Of a stretch of DNA of 64,000 nucleotides, positions 11,700 through 23,200 are shown piece after piece (position 1 is the stretch's first letter; each line of letters starts with the position of its first letter). The notes beneath the pieces are model-generated. The model was not told the origin of the DNA, ran no database searches, and was given only the letters and a program-made list of their open reading frames with translations. A program made the translations under genes and the position numbers. The DNA lies in the NCBI GenBank assembly GCA_030248135.1, contig JASANC010005037.1, positions 1-64,000 of the forward strand. Reading direction: 5' to 3'. This DNA is from Theristus sp. LFF4_11. Its lineage: Eukaryota; Nematoda; Chromadorea; Monhysterida; Xyalidae.

Positions 11700-12425
11700 C
11701 CCAAAATTTTCTGCACACCCTAAAATTTTTTTCGAAAATCATGATTTTTTGTCTATAAAGTCCATAATATAAGCTGAATATATGATAACTTGACCATCTT
11801 CATTGTAATTTCAAAGATTTTGCAGCAAAATTTAGCGTTTTTCCTTCAAAATTTAAGCAAAAAAATATCATGGGGGGTGGGGGGTGTACCCCCCCACAGA
11901 AATTTTTGAAAAAATGCACCCCCCCCCCATGGGACACCCCTGGGGGGTCCCACGTTACCATAGGTTGGACCCCCCTCACTTTTTGGTCGGCACCCCCCCC
12001 CCCCACGGCACCATACCCCCCCGTCGAAAATTTGTTTGGGCCCACGGTACTGGCATAGTTGTTCTAGGGGGGGAGGGGGGGCTGGGGCAGTACCGTGGGC
12101 CCAAAAAAATTTTCGAAGGGTATGGTGCCGTGGGGAGGGGGGGGGGGGGTGCCTACCAAAAAGTGAGGGGGGGTGCCGACCAAAAAGTGAGGGGGGGTCC
12201 AAACTATCAAACTATGGTAACGTGGGACCCCCATGGGGGTCCCATGGGGGTGCATTTTTTTAAAATTTCCCGGGAAAAACGCTAAATTTTGCTGCAAAAT
12301 CTTTGAAATTACAATGAAGATGGTCAAGTTATCATATATTCAGCTAGCTTATATTATGGACTTTATAGTCAAAAAATCATGATTTTCGAAAAAAAATTTT
12401 GGGTGTGCAGAAAATTTGGGGGGGG
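11700..12425. repeat. Large inverted repeat with G-run spacer
   Basis: An arm of about 180 bp (AAAATCATGATTTTTTGTC, AAGTCCATAATATAAGC, TTGCAGCAAAATTTAGCG) at 11700-11880 is repeated in inverse at about 12255-12425. A third copy lies at 12895-13085. The spacer is made of G/C runs, so the whole can fold into a long hairpin. Confidence 0.75.
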
Positions 12426-12549
12426 GGGGGGTAGGGTCAGTACCGAAGGCGAAAGCAAATTTTCGAGGGGGGTGTCGTCACGTGGGGGGGGGTGCCGAAA
12501 ATTTTTCAGTGGGGGGGGTGTCAGTCATGGTACAGTGACACCCCCCCCC

Positions 12550-12844
12550 AGTGGTCAGTTCTATAAAAAGTGAATAGTGCTTGAAAAGTGAATAGTTCTA
12601 CTCCAGGGTGTCCCAACATTTAGACCTTGACAAATTCCGGTTGAATACTTGAACCACAAGTTCATCTTTGACCGAAGTTTCCTATTGACTGGATTGATAT
12701 TTCTAATTTCCACGCAAAACTGTTTGTCTTTGAAGCTCATGTCTCGATTATTTTTCCAGAATTTCTCAAAGACTAACTTTTGGAACACCCTGGAGTAAAA
12801 ATGTTCACTTTTCAAACACTATTCAGTTTTATAGAACTGGCCAC
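12550..12844. repeat. Inverted-repeat element family G, copy 1
   Basis: The outer arms are AGTGGTCAGTTCTATAAAAA and its inverse near TTTTATAGAACTGG. An inner pair CTCCAGGGTGTCCCAAC / TTGGAACACCCTGGAG resembles a mariner-type terminus. A diverged second copy is at 58476-58750. No coding capacity. Confidence 0.65.
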
Positions 12845-13274
12845 AGGCGTGGGCCATGGGGGGTGCACTATTGTAGAAAAATTTCTGGGGGGTGCCCCCA
12901 CCCCCCATGATATTTTTTCGCTTAAATTTTGAAGGAAAAACGCTAAATTTTGCTGCAAAATCTTTGAAATTACAATGCAGAATATCAAGTTATCATATAT
13001 TCAGCTTATATCATGGACTTTAGAGACAAAAATCATGATTTTTGAGCAAAAGTTCATGATTTTTTGGGTGGTCCGAGAAAATTTTTGGGGGGTGTCACTG
13101 TAACTTATGTCCATGTGGGGGGGTGGGTGGGGTGTCTGGCAAGTTTCGAGGGGGGGTGTGGATGGTCCAGTGTCAGGTTTTGGGGGGGGGTGGGTGTCGC
13201 GTGACCCCCCCCCCCACGCGGAGGTCTCGGGTGCTCTGGGGGGTGTACCCCCCACCCCCCTCGTCTTCGGTACT

Positions 13275-14226
13275 GGGTAGGGTTGTTAAAAAAAACAAAA
13301 ATCGTCATTTTTGTTGTTTTTTTTTATTTTTTTTAAATTTCAAAAATCAAAGTTGTGCTAAATCAATCAGGGAGTTCGAAGAACCACATATGATATGCAA
13401 GCGCCTCCGGAATGACTTCCGTATGGCGGAACTTTGGAGATTTTGTTTTGGTGACCTCAATTACCCCTTTTCCAAACCGTTCTAGTGTTTTGACCCCCAA
13501 AACGTCACTAATTGTCCCCAGCCCAAGTGAAAATACACATACCGGCTTGAAATTCGATCAATTCTGATGATGTGTCGCGACGGCAGGACACGAAACGGCA
13601 ACCAGACAACGTAACGCTTGCAAACGGAGCAGCTCGGACGCTCAAATCTAGATTGCGAGGCGACTCGTCACCTTCTCTGCATCGGAAATGGTAAGCCAAC
13701 CTTTGGGACGCTCAAAAACTTCATCGCAGATGTTGTTGAAGCCTGAAATCAGTCGGTAAAACGGTCCAAAATCGACTGCTAAAGGTTTTACGAGGTACGG
13801 AAGGGCCGAGTAAACACGACAGTTTTTTTCAGGGTGCAAGGAGCGCGCGAAATTTGAATGAAAGAAAAAAGACGTTAGAAACCTAATTGTGTGCCAAATT
13901 TGACGTGTTTTTTTTTTAAACTAATGGATTCTTCGTGCTATTCTGCTCATTCTTTCTCCCTTGCACACATGATTAGGAATTTTGTTGGCATTTTTGAAAA
14001 AGACAACCCCTAGTCTGCGACGAATCCCGCCTTGATGGACTGCCTTATTTATTCGGCCATACTGTAATATCAAAGAAAATTTTTGTTGAACTTTCGAAAA
14101 ATTGTGCCAAAATTGAGGTTTTCAGAGCATATTAGAGGAGAATTTTTCGAATTTTTAAAAAAAAAATCGGCATTTTTGTTTTTTTTTATCACTTTAAAAA
14201 AATTTGATTTTTGTTTAACAACCCTA
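13275..14226. mobile_element. hAT-like element (family H), inverse copy carrying a MITE
   Basis: Same element as 10864-11575 in opposite orientation, sharing CATATGATATGCAAGCGCCT, CAACCAGACAACGTA and CCAAAATCGACTGCTAAAGG. It is about 240 bp longer because of the insertion at 13798-14064. Confidence 0.75.
13798..14064. mobile_element. MITE family C with TA target duplication
   Basis: The 267-bp insert begins CGGAAGGGCCGAGTAAAC and ends TTTATTCGGCCATACTG, imperfect inverted repeats, flanked by TA on each side. The uninterrupted family H copies read straight through this site. A second copy, with the shared core GGGTGCAAGGAGCGCGCGAA, is at 56553-56826. Confidence 0.85.
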
Positions 14227-14530
14227 GGGGGGTCTCCGCCAGACAAAATTTCATGGGGGGTGTGGGGGGGGGGGGGTCGGCCAAATTTTCGAGGGGGGTC
14301 CGATGGGGGGGGGGGTGCCCGGCTTTAGGGGGGTGGCACGGTGCCCCCCACCCCCCCCCCACCCGACGGTCTCTGGTGCTCTGGGGAGTGTAGCCCCCCA
14401 CCCCCCCCCACCGCCCACGGTACTGGTCTCCGCCAGACAAAATTTCATGGGGGGTGTGGGGGTGTCGGCCAAATTTTCGAGGGGGGGTCCGATGGGGGTA
14501 CCCGGTTTTAGGGGGGGGGGGCGGCCCCCC

Positions 14531-17500
14531 CAAAAATTTTTGAATCTATCTCTATCAAACAGGTTTTTTTGGCTCAGCTATTATCTATCTAAAAAAATCT
14601 CAGCCTGCTATCTATCTAAAAAATTTTGTCTTCGAAAACATAAAATAAGTCAATTTTTGACCAAAATTGACCATTTTTGCTTGTAATTCTTGAAAATTTT
14701 GCTAATTTTAGGTAAAATTCGCGTTTATACTTGATTTTTAGTGTATTTTTAGCATTTTTTTGCAGCGTTTTAGCTTTTTGGCTATCTATCTATCAAATTT
14801 CAAAATTTTGACCGCCCCCCCCCAAAGTCACATGCGGCGGCTGTACAATTTTACAAAAAAAAGTACATTTACTTTTGGGCTATTAATACCACGCATTGCG
14901 TTCGTGTGGTCCGGCCAATACCACCTATTCAGCTCTGAAGACGTGTAATCGAATTAAAATTGCTTAACGTTCGATTGTTCACACACAACTACCCAACAAC
15001 AAAAACGAAGAGAAGCCCACTCAAAGACGGAATAAATGCAGTTAATGTACCCAAGTGGTTTCATAATCAATTGGCTTCGCAATCAATTTTTTTATATTCA
15101 CGAAAATCTCATGATCCACTTTGTGACACACTGAAGTGCTATCAGTCTTCCGCAATCTCAACTGTCTCAAGTGCATTTTTTTGTGGACATGCAAGCAACG
15201 AACGAGGAATGGAGTGCCGTGGAATGCGAGAGCGTTTTCATACTCATTGTGAACGGGTTCAAAAGTCGTGTCGTTGTTGTTTACGAATGACGCAGCTTCG
15301 TGCAACGTGCGATTGAGGTTTTCTTCGTGCTACATGCGTAGTTTTAGTTCTTTTTCGCCCCTGCGCGACTGCCTTGAGCTTGACACCGTACCCCGTGGTT
15401 CAACTTTGAATGTCCACTGCTGCTCTGACAAACTCAAGTGCTGCTTACTTCCGTCAATAGTGTCTTGATGAATGATGGGGTTGACCGATGATGAGCCATA
15501 TATCGGGACAAAGTATCATGTTCCATGTTACACTTCGTTGAGAGTGCGTGAGATTACGGAGGATATGCCGAATAGTAGGTTTAGTTGTTGCCCTAGCACC
15601 GATACTACTTTTTCTTTTCCATTTTTTATTGGTTCCCAACGGTTCGACATCCTGCCTTTGATCTAGTACCCTCTATTCAAGGTTTCGGTTTCGATTGTTT
15701 GTAGCCTGTTTTGTTCCGAATGCAAATGCATTGCGTTTAGCGAAGGCCGAAGTATGCATCGACCCCTCCATTGGTTTCGAATTTTACCCACTAACCAAAG
15801 ACGCTCCATAATTATAAAAACTTAATTTACAGATTATCCATTATAAATCAGCGCATATTGTTGTGGTTAACGCGCCAAAGAGTGTAAACGACTGTCAACT
15901 AAGGTTAACGTCAAAACAAAAACTCCATCAAATTTACGACCAATGAAATACGGTATCGACAGAGACCGTGTATAAAAATCCACCAAATGTAGTCAACACG
16001 TTGCGTCAACACATAAATCAACGCAACACAACCATGCACACACATTCCACAAGGATACACACAATCATTCAGATCGGTTGATCATCGATCAATGGGCGTG
16101 GAGGCAACTGTTTGATCGATTGGTCTGCACGCACACTTCAGACGTATCATATTTTGCCAGCCGACACATTAAAAACACTGAAAAACGTCGTTCATGTAGC
16201 GGTTTTCAACTGTAGACTTTGCATCGACACAATGAATATTACCGTATCCTTGACTGAAACGTACTTTCCGAGCCTTTCCGGTGCATATTCTGATATTCTG
16301 AGGGCACTTGGCATAATGTAGTTTTTGCCATGTAGTCCATGCCTATCCCCTGCCCGTTAAAACGGTGAAACTTCCGACTGAAAAACAAAAACATCCTCTG
16401 CATATTTAGCTTGATTGGTTTTTTGTGCGTTTAATCTCATCAGTGATTGCAATAAATATTTATCCTCAAACAATCCATCGCCCCTGTCCATCAAGGCCGC
16501 AACAAAATGTATGCCTCACCTTTCGTGGACGTGTTACATAAAACCTTGACTTCTGAATCATGTTTGTCCATCTAGCCAAAACAAGCTAAAGCTGTACATA
16601 TCAACCATCTGTGAGTCGTTGATTAACGCTTTCTTTAAATTTAAAAATTGAGAAAAATATTGCGCGAAATGCACGCGCATATGCGCTCAACAGGTTTCAC
16701 CATCATCGTTAATTGGTGACGCCTAGTTCCGGGTGCACCTTTCCACTTTTTTGTTGCTTACGAATGAGAGCGTCCTTGAAAGCATGGAAACAACCATATC
16801 AACCCACCAAAACACAAACGCGCTTGAAAAGCATTTATTACACACAGCTAATAAGCGTGAGCATAAGAAATTAGCATCGCGCGCCGGGTCCCAAAGGAAC
16901 TACACCGAAAAACATAAACAAGCTAAAACAGCTAAGCAAATATAGGTGGAAATTTCAAGGACGTTGTAAAAAAAATAAACATGCCCCCTAAAGCTGCTCT
17001 TGCTCTTGGTGTGGTTGGCTACAGTGGGAGGTGTGAACGGGATGGTTTTTTTGTGGATGACACCACTCCACTGGTCCAAAGGTGCGCACCGCCACTTGTT
17101 TCTATTTGCAATTACAATGTAAATCCGAGTGCGGTACAAGCTTCTTCACACAGAGAAAGAGAGCGAAAACGAGAGCTGGTTGGATATGATTGGTTCACTT
17201 GAACAAGAGATAATCATATCAACCAATCAGGGCAATCAATTGCGGCGCACCTACACGGTGATGCACCCCAAGTGTCTTGTTTCGTACTTGACCCGGTCTG
17301 ACTTCGATACAGTATGTGCAAATTGTTATTGCATTGGTGTTGTCGTATTTTTTTGGCCTGGCATGCGGCACTGAACAAAGTCATCTGTTTGGGCAGAGGA
17401 TCACTTTACACAAAAAACAAGTAGCAAAGCAATCAACGGATGATCGTGCGTGTATATATGGCCGATACATTCGATGTGCTTTTTTTGCCGCGCCAGTTCA

Positions 17501-18699
17501 AAGGAGACATCGCACTTTGGTGAGAGAGCAATTTGCTCGCAGTCATATCATGTCGGATGACTTGTTGAAGCAGAGATGCACGTATACAAATGATGTACGT
17601 GCTTTGATTGATTCTTCGGCATGAGTCAACCACAAGTCAACACGCACTTTTTTCATTCGGACGCAACTGGACTGCATGATCCGCTTAGACTGGCGTGTGT
17701 TTGCGAGGCCTGCAGGCATTTTTTTCTGGCACTAGAAAGAACCAAGATCGCGGCACCACTTTTTCCAGAGGAACGGGCGAAATCAAAAGCGTCCGACTCT
17801 GGAAAAACGGCGCTAATTATCAGTGGGAATTGTTTTGTTGCACACACGTTTTTGTTCGCGTTTGCACCCTGTAGACATTTCGGCGGCCGTAAATTGTTTG
17901 TAATTGCGTGTCGTAACTGAAAGCAAGCCAGCATAAAAACTCCACCACCACCGCACACACTCCGTGTTTTTTACAAACTGCTAAAACACTACCGTGGCCT
18001 TCACAATGTACACCTGCTTTTTGATCGTGTCACGATTCAGCACTTGGGCTGGTCTGCGCTGGTATGCTCGGGCCTGTTGATTATTAGCAAAGTGCCGTTT
18101 TGTCTGGTTTGCCAGAGTGTGTCGTTTTCGTAAGCGATTGTTGAAAACTGCATGCAGAGAAAAGGAGAGAGAAAATTATATATCAGACACCATGCTGCGC
18201 CATCCAACATCCATAAACAGCTGTGACTCATGCGCATGCGCCGTGGCTTAAGTTCGAAAATATGATTCTCGGGCACCCAAAAACCTCATTACGGTTCATT
18301 ATTGTTTTTTTATTGTCTGCAACACGCAAATATCAACCGTAATATTATCACTTTGATAGGCACTGAGACAAAAGCGGAGAGCGAAAAAAATTAATTAGCG
18401 TCATTTTGCAACCGACCGAGCAAATATTGCCGTTATTGCAGGTATTGTGCATGATCAACCAACTGTGTAAAAAGGGTGAAATGAGAATGAGACACATCCA
18501 GTGCAGACAAACAATTTTAAAGAACGTCATGTCGGTAACAAACACTTGATGAAGGCTTAATTAAAGTACATGTACAAATGTCAGCTTGTGGAAGCCATGT
18601 AAAGCAAAATCAAGGTATAATCTGGTGAAAGAAAACAACAAAAATAATCACAAAACAATTGTCCAATTCTGAATATCCGTTCCGTAAAATAGTTTTTTT
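14531..18699. other. Non-coding stretch downstream of the ASCL1-like gene
   Basis: 14560-14620 has CTATCTAT low-complexity sequence and 14800-14822 a C run. The rest has scattered short frames with no family resemblance, no shared codon signal and no splice-site context. I see no gene here. It could hold regulatory DNA of the bHLH gene, but nothing in it proves this. Confidence 0.5.
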
Positions 18700-20264
18700 C
18701 TAGAACTGCCTGTGATAATGTTCGTACTGCATCGCAGGATGGTGATACATGGTTGGTGGTAGAGTTGCAGTCTGCATCGGCACTGCTTGCTGATTGTATC
18801 TCAGTTGATTGTTGTTGTAGTGGATCGACGGTGAGCGACCGCAGTTCGCATTATTCGGCTCATGGTACGAGTTCTCGGAAGAGGACGCAAACCCGGAGGA
18901 ATTGTTTAGATCGTGCTGCGACGACGACGTCGGAGTGCTTGGCGACATTGAGGTGGACGATGACGAGCTGAGCATCGCGAATGTTGAGTGTTGTTGCTGT
19001 TGTTGTTGTTGAACGTGCGTTGGTTGGTGTTGCTGTTGATTGGTGATCCGGTGCACCATCAGCGGTGACGGCTGTTGGTGATGGTGATGGTGATGGTGAT
19101 CAGGTGGTGACTGAGGGTGATGCAGACGATACAGTGGATCGACCAGTGACGGAGTCGCCTGAACCGGCAACGCTTCCGTTTTTAGTGGAACTGGTGATAT
19201 CGCGAAATCGGCCGCACAAAACGACGGCGACAACGTCTGCGCGGGCGGGCAATCACCGTGGTCGGTTTGGTGATCGGTGAACAACATGTCGTCCGTGTCA
19301 CTGCCGCTGTCGTCGTTGTTGAACGTGTTGACGTCGCCGAACTGGGCCGACTGTTGATCGCGATGTTGCGCGTCGGTGATCGAGTTCTGTATCTCGGCCA
19401 TGCACTCCAACAAGCCGTGCGTGGCTCCGTCGGGCCCGAGCATCTGCTTCAACACTTTGATGTACTTGGCCGCCTGACGGAGCGTCTCGACTTTGCTCAG
19501 CTTCTTCTGACGGCCGTTCAACGGAATCATGTTGCGCAGCGTCACGAAGCCGTTGTTCACCTGGCGGACGCGATTGCGCTCGCGCTCGTTGCGCCGTGCC
19601 ACCTGGAAAGAAACGGTTGAAGTTCGTGTGTTTAGGAGTAAAGCGGCATTATGGAGCAGTATTTAGTGACGCGTAGCTGTGTGAAAACATGGCAACGCGA
19701 TTGGATTCATGAATGCGCCTTTACTTTCTTGGTATATTTTGTTGATCTGACAAGCCCGCGCGCGTGCTGCCGCGCGGTCTGCGTTTACCGTGCGAACTGC
19801 TAGCAGAATACCGCAAAAAAGAAAGAATTTGACTAGTTTTCTTCTTGTTGCTTCTTGCTGAAGAAACAGTTTAGTCAAGTAAACACCGGTTATTCACTTC
19901 GATAGAAGACTCCCAAACAACGGCGAGCCCAACCTGTCACCCTCGTGAAATGTCACCGCTCGTGGCCTGGTGGTAGTGCGCTAGACTACAGTCTGTGCGC
20001 TCGGGGGATCGAGCCCCGCCGAGGGGTGTATAGGCACTTAATGACAGAGAAAACTCGATGGGCGCCCTACTCAATGGCGTTCAGTACGTTCTCTGGGTTA
20101 GCCCTGGCTGAAAACATCGCCTAAAAATCCCAACAACAAACCTGCGCGGGATGCTTGTGCAGCACGGTCGTGCCTTTGCGCGGTCTCTCCGCGGCAACGT
20201 CGGTCGTCGAACTGACGCGCGCCGGCGACGTCACACAGTTCGGCCGTTTATTTTGGCTGGACAT
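18700..20264 (-). CDS. Achaete-scute family bHLH transcription factor (ASCL1-like)
   Basis: Proneural-type class A bHLH factor, expected to bind E-boxes as a heterodimer with a Daughterless/E-protein. Exon 1 is 20264-20142 (41 codons, [10 protein letters not shown]..., LHKHPAQ); exon 2 is 19602-18700, joined in phase 0 at [12 protein letters not shown]. The 341-residue product has the bHLH at about residues 43-96: basic part [18 protein letters not shown], loop IPLNGRQKK, helix 2 [20 protein letters not shown]. This is the achaete-scute signature. The C-terminal half is rich in His, Gln and Ser (poly-H and poly-Q runs) and holds [12 protein letters not shown], which faintly recalls the conserved tail of ASCL1. 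The splice donor is formed by the tail of a SINE (see findings). The Ala/Asn-rich stretches are usual for this family. Confidence 0.93.
19648..19733. repeat. Foldback element family F, copy 2
   Basis: Contains GAGCAGTATTTAGTGACGCG and ends GATTCATGAATGCGCC, with the second arm partly lost. It lies just inside the single intron of the ASCL1-like gene, next to the acceptor of exon 2. Confidence 0.75.
19948..20140 (+). mobile_element. tRNA-derived SINE, copy 1
   Basis: The 5' part looks like a tRNA with box A-like TGGCCTGGTGG and box B-like GGATCGAGCCCC, followed by a body (CACTTAATGACAGAGAAAAC, CTCTGGGTTAGCCC) and a short CAACAACAAA tail. Copies: 50084-50323 (same strand) and 31238-31418 (opposite strand). 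The tail ends on the last base pair of the ASCL1-like intron, next to exon 1. Confidence 0.85.
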
Positions 20265-23200
20265 TTTTTTTCCACGATTCCGTATTGATTGAAAATGTTC
20301 GGATTGCGTTGGAGTTCGACAAATCAAGTTTGAATTGAATTTGCTGATTATTGCTGAACTTCAGTAGCTGATAACCGGAGCGAAACGACGTTTTTTTCGG
20401 TGAAACTGTAAGCTGGTGGAGGATGATTCTTGTTGCACAAAAGAAATCAGCCAACACTGCCGACACGAAATCTGGATTGTGAAATTACAATGGTCAATCA
20501 ATGAGCTATAAAGCAATATGGGGCAAGTGACCCCGCAGTGGGGGAGCACGCTGATTGGCTGCGTACGCGCGCGCACTCCACCCACTCGAGACACGTGAAC
20601 AATAGATGTATACGTCTTAATTTAAGAAATCACCGATTCACCACCGTATATGGCTGGAGAATTGTAAGTGAGCGTCCGGTATGATCGGAAATACAGTTCA
20701 GAATGACGAGCAAAAATAAACTCTTGTGGAATTCAGATGCATTTTTGTCGATTACATTTATTCACTTTTGCTTTGATGCAACATGATGTAACACATGTAA
20801 CCGATTACGACTTCACGAGTGACGCTAAACAAGCGCCTCATGAAGAGTAATTCCCACTCTGAAATTCAGAGTGACAAATTTTTAAACCGTGATTTTGTAT
20901 AAAATAAGAGGGTCTAATGGACGGGGTGGTCTGTAATTTTCAAATTTTTGTGGCACTTCGCGCCAATTTAGCCTCAAACAAGCTAATGGGATCGGTTTGA
21001 CTTTCTTTCTTGTGTGCGTTATTAGGTCGATTTTTGATTAAATACAGCAAAATTTCGCTCACAACAATGAAATCACGTAAAACCGCGGTGGAGAGGAGAT
21101 TTGTTGAGCGAACAAAAATTTACAATGGTAATAACCTATTAGAGGAACACTGAATTTTATGTGTGTATTATTTATTGGATTATTATAATTTTTATTACGT
21201 TATTGTTGCGTTTATATGTGTTTATTAAAAATTCGGACACATACACGTCGGTCATAAACGCAATAAATCTGTGTTAATGGAATAATTTGCGTAATAAGTC
21301 ACAAGTGAAGGTAGTTTTTGCGTAACATTAGCGCATCTTAGCTCACAACTCAGTTCATTTCTTGAGTTTTAACCTGATTTTTTGCGCGCGATATCGTTAA
21401 AAACCAGTCATAATCCATATTTTATTGCTCATACTGCTCGTGCGCGCGTACACCTGCGTGTGTATGCTCATGCGGTCGCCGTAAAACAACAACAAAACAT
21501 ATGTACCATAAAAAAACATTTGTGGTTTTTTTGCAACCATTGTGGTTTTTTGTTTCAGTGTCTCAATTCACCAGAATAAAAAAAACTGTGGAACAATCAT
21601 GACAGCAAACAGCAAAAAAGTACAAACAAGAATATCAGTTTGCTCTGTATAAATATTGTTGTTGTTTAAAAATCCTGTTGTGCATGCGCACACAGCATTG
21701 CTGATAATTCGGAACGCAAAGTATTCCCATTATGACAAGGTCATCTCACTTGCTGTGACGACGATATTCAGCTATTACCGTTTATTTTTCGACATTTTCC
21801 AGCATTTTTGGTGCATCTATATTTTTGTTTTGTTGCGCCCAGCCTACCGCCGTGTGATTAATGATCATTTCGGTGTCAATTCTTGTCGTTCTGGACGCTG
21901 CTGGGGCAAAAAATTGAAACAACCAAAAACATCACACGTTTCGCCAGACAGTATTGCTTTCACGCCTCTGGATGGAAGCCGGTTTACAGGCGCGCGCGAG
22001 TTGCTCGAAAAAATTCTGAAATGGTTTCGTTTTGAATGACGCGCAACTTTTTGCAGCAGCCATGTTTGGGCTGTGTGATTTTTATTGCGATCTTTAATGG
22101 ATTCTTCCATGGTTTTTTATGTGAGTTTTGATCCAGTTTTTTTTTCAAGGCAAGACCATCAAGAACTCAGGTTGAAAAACTGGATACCGTTTTTTTCCGA
22201 ATGACACCGACTGTGTGGGGTGCATGCCATGCCCAAAGTAAAAAAGCAAATAAAAATAAAATATACTCGAAAAAATTGCAGAATCATATAAAACCACAAC
22301 GGGACAAACGGTCTAGGGTGAAGGAAAATGGCATATTTGCAGTTATTTTATTCAGATTTATTATTAATATTTAAGAAAAAAATTCTCCTCACGCCTAGTT
22401 TAATATATTTACACCGCCCATATTTAGCAGCATGCCACTCATGTAAATAAAATAAATATACGCGATTTTTTGTAGTGCCTGGTGTGAAAAAAGCCGCCAG
22501 AAAAAAAATTAACCGCGATAACTGACCGCCCACGGCGACTTCACTGTTGTTGTTGTTGTGTGATGATCTTGATTCGGCAGCCGTGTTTGATTCAGGCCAT
22601 CGCACTTTTTTCATCTATTTATTTTCTTTTTTCTTTTTTTCTGCACGCGGTGCAAGCGTGTGCCACCGTTTAAAAAAGAAGAAGAAGAAAACTAAATGGA
22701 GATAAAAGAATTATATTATCGTGGAAAGATTTCGAAACAAAAGCGCGCGGTCGCAATGAATGAAAGTGCGTGCCAAGGTTGCGCAAGCACAGAAAGAGAG
22801 CGGTATACTTTTGTGCGAATGTAGCGTGTGCGTGACCCGCAGAAGCAACTTTTCCACCGATCTTCCATCATTTGAAATGCTCGTTTCCTTTTGTGGCCCA
22901 ACTCCAGTCGATGATGATTCCTTTGGTGACAATTTGATGGAGTGCGTTAGTATGGGCGTGCACATGAAAGCGCGCCGTGTAATCAATGGACAGTCCGTGA
23001 TTAGGTGATCTACTGATGTGTCACTTTTCACGCGACCAAATGCGTTTTTTTTTCTTTGCACATTTACTAATGGCGCATCGACCAACCACAATAATAATGT
23101 TTATCATTACAGCACATATGCTACGCATGAAACATCAGCAAACATCACGCATGCGCACTGCTGGTGGCCTCACACTTATTTACAATGTATGTATTGTCTT

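Larger units (their letters stand above)
10500..14530. repeat. G-tract repeat complex
   Basis: Units of about 50-100 bp carrying runs of 7-20 G (or C) recur in both orientations. Examples are CAGTACCGAAGGCGAAAGCA at ~10499 and ~12429, and CAGACAAAATTTCATGGGGG at ~14243 and ~14438 with its inverse near 11670. They surround and separate the hAT-like copies. The long glycine/proline frames here are artefacts of the runs. The run lengths themselves are the least reliable bases in the window. Confidence 0.8.

Noticed and set aside
11494..12327. Long glycine/proline-rich open frames on both strands
   Set aside because: They come from G and C runs that have no stop codons in any frame; no codon signal or domain.
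19948..20030. A functional tRNA gene at the SINE head
   Set aside because: Box A and box B-like sequences are present, but no complete cloverleaf forms, and three dispersed copies share a non-tRNA body.
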